Source: Shewanella psychrophila
GTDB lineage: Bacteria > Pseudomonadota > Gammaproteobacteria > Enterobacterales > Shewanellaceae
NCBI RefSeq assembly: GCF_002005305.1
Contig: NZ_CP014782.1
Location: 6,200,001-6,264,000, forward strand
DNA: 64,000 nucleotides
Direction of reading: 5' to 3'
The notes under the pieces were generated by a model that was given only the letters and a program-made list of their open reading frames with translations, did not search any database and was not told the DNA's origin. Positions 60,576 through 64,000 of this stretch are shown in pieces; the first letter of the stretch is position 1; every line of letters begins with the position of its first letter. The translations under genes and the position numbers were made by a program.

Positions 60576-61112
60576 ATGACAAAATATTTAATCATGTTGG
60601 CTCTTTTAACCACCAGCATACAGGCTCAGGCCAATATTCCAGCAGAAGATCCTAATCCGGGATTTAAGCCTAAAATCGGTATCACCGCCGATTACATACC
60701 TGCAATAAATAATATGTACGGTATCACCCTATCGCCTTATCACTACGACAGAGATTATGCTCAGTGGGGCTATTATATCGGCTACGCCAAAAGCAGCGAA
60801 GAAGATATGAATCTGACGTCACCGTCAGAAGGTTATACCCAAGACATTATGTGGCGTTTTGGACTAAGTTACAGCCTCACCAACAACTTCAGCATCTATG
60901 GTGGTGCAGCGTCTTATACCCATGAAACTCACTTCACAAATGGAAAAACACCTAAAATTGTCGACGGAAAGCCGATATGGGAAGAGGAATCTGACTCGAC
61001 TTGGGGAGGTGAGGTAGGGCTCAGATATATGATGGATTCGGGTCTGATGCTCAGTACAGGATACAACTCGGCTTCTGAGTCTGCCGTTATCAGTATCGGC
61101 TGGGCTATGTAA
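60576..61112 (+). CDS. Small outer-membrane beta-barrel protein
   Basis: A Sec signal (MTKYLIMLALLTTSIQAQA) is followed by about 159 residues of alternating aromatic and polar strands (WGYYIGYAKSS, IMWRFGLSYSLTNNFSIYGG, LRYMMDSGLMLSTGYN) that end in a C-terminal aromatic-bearing strand (ISIGWAM). This is an eight-stranded barrel pattern like OmpW or opacity proteins, but no specific family is recognised. GAGGATGATG precedes the ATG. It is a single gene. Confidence 0.75.
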   Translation: MTKYLIMLALLTTSIQAQANIPAEDPNPGFKPKIGITADYIPAINNMYGITLSPYHYDRDYAQWGYYIGYAKSSEEDMNLTSPSEGYTQDIMWRFGLSYSLTNNFSIYGGAASYTHETHFTNGKTPKIVDGKPIWEEESDSTWGGEVGLRYMMDSGLMLSTGYNSASESAVISIGWAM

Positions 61113-61254
61113 CTCCCCATAGACACAAGTCCCACCTTGCGACAGATATGAAAAATAATGGCTCTTCTCTGAGTCATTATTTCATTATGCCCTCTTTTGT
61201 AAATTCCTTATTTTTCCAGTAAGAAAGCGTGATAATTGACCTATCCCATATAAA

Positions 61255-61562
61255 GCCAATCTGCATAAGTAAGTGGTCTACTCAGCGCTATTTTGGGCAA
61301 ACTAATTCGAGGCGAATAAGTAATGCAATGGTGCGCCCTTGTGAAGTTATTCAACGAAGAAGTAGGCAGCCCAAAAGCGCCTGAAAGGCGAGTTTTAGCG
61401 CTTCTAGTGCGGTGTTAACGAGCTAAAACGTAGAATAACTAAGCTCTTCACTCGTTGCAAAGAACATGGATGTTCTGAATGTCATTAATGCAGGAGTAAT
61501 TAATCACCTTGCCCCAGAAGCGCTAAACTTTCGCTGAGCGGACACATCTTTATGCAGATTGG
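61255..61562. mobile_element. MITE-like element, 308 bp
   Basis: The ends are imperfect inverted repeats of about 32 bases: CCAATCTGCATAAG at 61255 onward and its near-complement CTTTATGCAGATTGG ending at 61562, with CTCAGCG/CGCTGAGC matching further in. The inside has short palindromes (AGCGCTAAAA near 61395, GGCGAGTTTTAGCG) and no convincing gene. It resembles small non-autonomous elements that I recall from Shewanella genomes. Confidence 0.7.
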
Positions 61563-61634
61563 TATAATACTAGCTCACACATGTATAATTGATTGTTATC
61601 AACCCAAGCAATCTACTTTATTAGGTTCACTCCC

Positions 61635-62279
61635 ATGTATAAACGTCTAAGACTCTTAAGCTCACTCGCCCTGCTAATATTTCTATTTCCCGGCTTAGCT
61701 ATAGCGGCCAACGAGACTCTAGCCACAGTCACCTTAGAAAATGGTGCCAAGGTCCGTCTTAATGACGATTTCACCTGGGAGTACGTGATCCTCGAGACTC
61801 TTCCAGCCACGACCAGTGAAACAAGCGCCCAGACTACCACAGCCATTACAACAATTGCCGTGGGTACAACAAGCACAACCAATACAGCTACTCAAGCGGC
61901 CCGTCAAACAATGACAGCCAGCGCGATGTCTCAAGCCGAATTACTTAAATCCACAGCCAAATCTGGGGTTAAAGTCAGTTTTGCTAAGAGCGAGTGGGAT
62001 GAGGATGGTCGCCTGGGTCTTACCTTCGACTTAGCCAGCAGCAGCTCTGAGCACTATGTGATGATAGAGATGGATGTCACCCTGTACGACGACTCAGGCA
62101 AGAAACTCAAGACAGAAACTATCAAGGTATGGCAAGCCATCTTCAGATCACCAGATACTTATCTACGTAAAGGTGAAAATCGCCAGAGCAGAACCTTTTG
62201 GCTCGAAGGCATTGACGCCAACCAGTGGTCAAAGCAACTACTCAGCCTCAAAATAGGCGAGATGAATTCGAGAATGTGA
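61635..62279 (+). CDS. DUF3157 exported protein
   Basis: A signal peptide (MYKRLRLLSS to GLAIA, about 24 residues) precedes a short conserved stretch TVTLENGAKVRLNDDFTWEY, the DUF3157 signature. A Thr/Ala-rich linker and a C-terminal beta-domain with LTFDLASSSSEHYVMIEMDV follow. Function unknown. I choose the ATG at 61635 for the signal peptide; a TTG at 61593 would add 14 residues. The MITE ends 72 bp upstream. Confidence 0.8.
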   Translation: MYKRLRLLSSLALLIFLFPGLAIAANETLATVTLENGAKVRLNDDFTWEYVILETLPATTSETSAQTTTAITTIAVGTTSTTNTATQAARQTMTASAMSQAELLKSTAKSGVKVSFAKSEWDEDGRLGLTFDLASSSSEHYVMIEMDVTLYDDSGKKLKTETIKVWQAIFRSPDTYLRKGENRQSRTFWLEGIDANQWSKQLLSLKIGEMNSRM

Positions 62280-62365
62280 TCTTAGAAAAGGCACTAGATG
62301 GTAGTGAAGGTAAAATCTAACCATCACTACCAGATAACAATAAAAATTAACACTAAAACAAGCAA

Positions 62366-62388
62366 TAAAAAGGGCCTAAAGGCCCTTT
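62366..62388 (-). terminator. Terminator after hutH
   Basis: AAAGGGCC and GGCCCTTT form an eight-base stem around TAAA. On the minus strand it is followed by TTTTTATT, so it ends hutH transcription. On the plus strand the T run is short. Confidence 0.8.
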
Positions 62389-62457
62389 CAATATCTATAG
62401 TGAATCAATAATTTCAAATCAACCAACTAGTTTCAGATAAAATTTCACCTAGTTTAT

Positions 62458-63990
62458 TTACAAACTTGGTAAAACACCTGCTGGCAAGTAACTGTTAAAA
62501 CTTGCAGTCATTAGCAGGTCAATCGATGCTTCAATATCTGGAGCGAAGAACCTGTCCTTATCATAATAAGTCACCAGTTCACGAATTTCGGCTTTCGCCT
62601 TAGCCACTGCAACACTAGGTTGTAGCGGTGCACGAAAATCCAACCCTTGGGCCGAAGCCAACAATTCAATCGCCAGTACGCCACGGGTATTCTCAGACAT
62701 ATCACGCAGACGACGCGCCGCGAAGGTCGCCATAGAGACGTGATCTTCCTGATTCGCCGATGTCGGCAAGCTGTCTACCGATGCAGGGTGAGCATAAGTC
62801 TTGTTCTCTGAGGCCAATGCTGCCGCTGTTACTTGAGCAATCATGAAGCCAGAGTTTACACCGCCATTTTCCACTAAGAATGGAGGCAGTTTAGATAGGT
62901 TAGGATCGATAAGCAGCGCGATACGACGCTCGGCGATAGAACCTAGCTCGGCAAGGGCAATAGCCAAATTGTCTGCCGCCATTGCAACAGGCTCGGCATG
63001 GAAGTTACCACCCGAGATGATGTCACCCGTGTCCTGAAATACTAATGGGTTATCTGTTACGCCGTTCGCTTCGACTTCAAGCACACCCGCCGCATGACGA
63101 ATCTGAGTCAGACAAGCACCAAGCACCTGTGGCTGACAACGAAGTGAGTAAGGATCTTGTACCTTCTCGCAGTTAACATGATCTAAGCTAATCTCAGACT
63201 CTTCGCCGAGCAGATGACGGAATAGACCGGCAGAATCTATCTGACCCTGTTGGCCACGTGCCGCATGAATACGTGGATCGAAAGGACTACGGCTCCCCAT
63301 GGCAGCTTCGACGCTCATGGCACCAATCACTGAGCTTGCCGCAAACAGGTCTTCTGCGTTAAACAGGCCTTCAAGCGCAAGTGCAGTCGATGCCTGAGTG
63401 CCGTTAAGCAGGGCAAGGCCCTCTTTGGCGGCCAGTTCAATTGGCTCAAGACCAGCAATTTCCAGACCTTCTTTAGCCGTCAAAATCTCCCCTTTATGGC
63501 TCATCTCACCTTCACCGAGTATCGACAAGCTCATGTGCGATAGCGGCGCCAAATCACCCGATGCACCCACAGAACCTTTCTCAGGAACACATGGGTACAC
63601 TTCGGCGTTAACCAAGGCGATAAGGAAGTTGATCACCTCGAGACGAATGCCCGAGAAACCACGACTTAGTGAGTTAATCTTAAGTACCATCATCAGGCGC
63701 ACAGTGGCATCTTGCATGTACTGACCCGTACCCGCCGCATGAGACAAGACAATAGAGCGCTGCAGTAGCTGCAGATCTTCGGCGGCAATCTTAGTATTCG
63801 CCAATAAGCCAAAACCTGTGTTGATACCATAAACCGTGCGGTTTTCATCTAAGATCTTCTGCACTATGCTTGAACTGGTATTGATACCGGCAATGGCGCT
63901 CTGTGCAAGTTCAAGGCTCACCTTGCCACGACTGATGTCGCGAATTTGAGAAAGGCTCAGTGTTCCTGGGGTTAATACTAAATGGCTCAT
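62458..63990 (-). CDS. hutH: Histidine ammonia-lyase
   Basis: HutH removes ammonia from histidine to give urocanate, the first step of the hut pathway. The 510-residue length is normal. The MIO cofactor forms from Ala143-Ser144-Gly145 within GSVGASGDLAPLSHM. Further family blocks are YGINTGFG (54-61), LLNGTQAS, QDPYSLRCQPQVLG and NQEDHVSMA. The gene reaches almost to the window end; hutU usually stands upstream in the same operon and would lie outside. Confidence 0.97.
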   Translation of the reverse strand: MSHLVLTPGTLSLSQIRDISRGKVSLELAQSAIAGINTSSSIVQKILDENRTVYGINTGFGLLANTKIAAEDLQLLQRSIVLSHAAGTGQYMQDATVRLMMVLKINSLSRGFSGIRLEVINFLIALVNAEVYPCVPEKGSVGASGDLAPLSHMSLSILGEGEMSHKGEILTAKEGLEIAGLEPIELAAKEGLALLNGTQASTALALEGLFNAEDLFAASSVIGAMSVEAAMGSRSPFDPRIHAARGQQGQIDSAGLFRHLLGEESEISLDHVNCEKVQDPYSLRCQPQVLGACLTQIRHAAGVLEVEANGVTDNPLVFQDTGDIISGGNFHAEPVAMAADNLAIALAELGSIAERRIALLIDPNLSKLPPFLVENGGVNSGFMIAQVTAAALASENKTYAHPASVDSLPTSANQEDHVSMATFAARRLRDMSENTRGVLAIELLASAQGLDFRAPLQPSVAVAKAKAEIRELVTYYDKDRFFAPDIEASIDLLMTASFNSYLPAGVLPSL

Positions 63991-64000
63991 TTCTTACTTC

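Noticed and set aside
1..64000. tRNA, rRNA or CRISPR loci
   Set aside because: No cloverleaf-like sequence, rRNA segment or regularly spaced repeat-spacer array was seen; the only tandem array is the three-unit repeat at 1334.

Overview
The window looks like chromosomal DNA of a marine gammaproteobacterium, most probably a Shewanella. The basis is the gene content: a membrane-bound formate dehydrogenase operon with FdhX, DUF3305 and DUF3306 companions, a UbiC gene beside a FliL-like gene, RlmF, a GlyGly-CTERM protease, and dispersed small repeats of a type I associate with that genus. The species cannot be read from the sequence.

Region 1 (1-12.4 kb) begins with the tail of a GNAT acetyltransferase and a LysR regulator. 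A formate dehydrogenase locus follows: on the minus strand DUF3305, DUF3306, a multi-cluster ferredoxin, a TorD-like chaperone, FdhX, and the catalytic, iron-sulfur and cytochrome b subunits; divergently, FdhD and an HTH/periplasmic-binding-type regulator. The divergent spacer holds a 17-bp palindrome that may be an operator.

Region 2 (12.4-27.7 kb) is a mosaic of ordinary genes and repeats. It has a decayed IS6-family element, RlmF, a FliL-like protein, UbiC, a MITE-like inverted-repeat element, a large secreted M6 protease coupled to a lipoprotein, a GH63 glucosidase, a MarC/YhgN protein, a histidine-rich ZIP-like membrane fusion, an NRDE protein, a cystatin-like lipoprotein, an NTF2-like protein and a PlsC-type acyltransferase.

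Region 3 (27.7-58.1 kb) is a complete Ysc/Psc-family type III secretion system. On the minus strand, sctL back to yscB-exsD-exsA forms the base, needle and export-stator block. exsB (pilotin), exsC and exsE complete an ExsA-ExsD-ExsC-ExsE regulatory cascade. A minus-strand block sctW-tyeA-sycN-yscX-yscY-sctV-lcrR-lcrG-lcrV-lcrH-yopB-yopD encodes gatekeeper, export gate, tip and translocon. The divergent plus-strand block sctN-O-P-Q-R-S-T-U encodes ATPase, ruler, C-ring and export apparatus. At the end stand a divergent chaperone/effector pair; the 540-residue effector carries an ExoS/YopE-type RhoGAP domain with an arginine finger and a C-terminal half I cannot assign. Six sites matching the ExsA-box pattern (GnC, then TGnnA, then 21-22 bp to a -10) precede these transcription units and tie them into one regulon.

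Region 4 (58.1-64 kb) returns to ordinary genes: a LysE-family exporter, an MscS/YbdG channel, an outer-membrane barrel, a second MITE-like element, a DUF3157 protein and histidine ammonia-lyase. No rRNA, tRNA or CRISPR array was seen.
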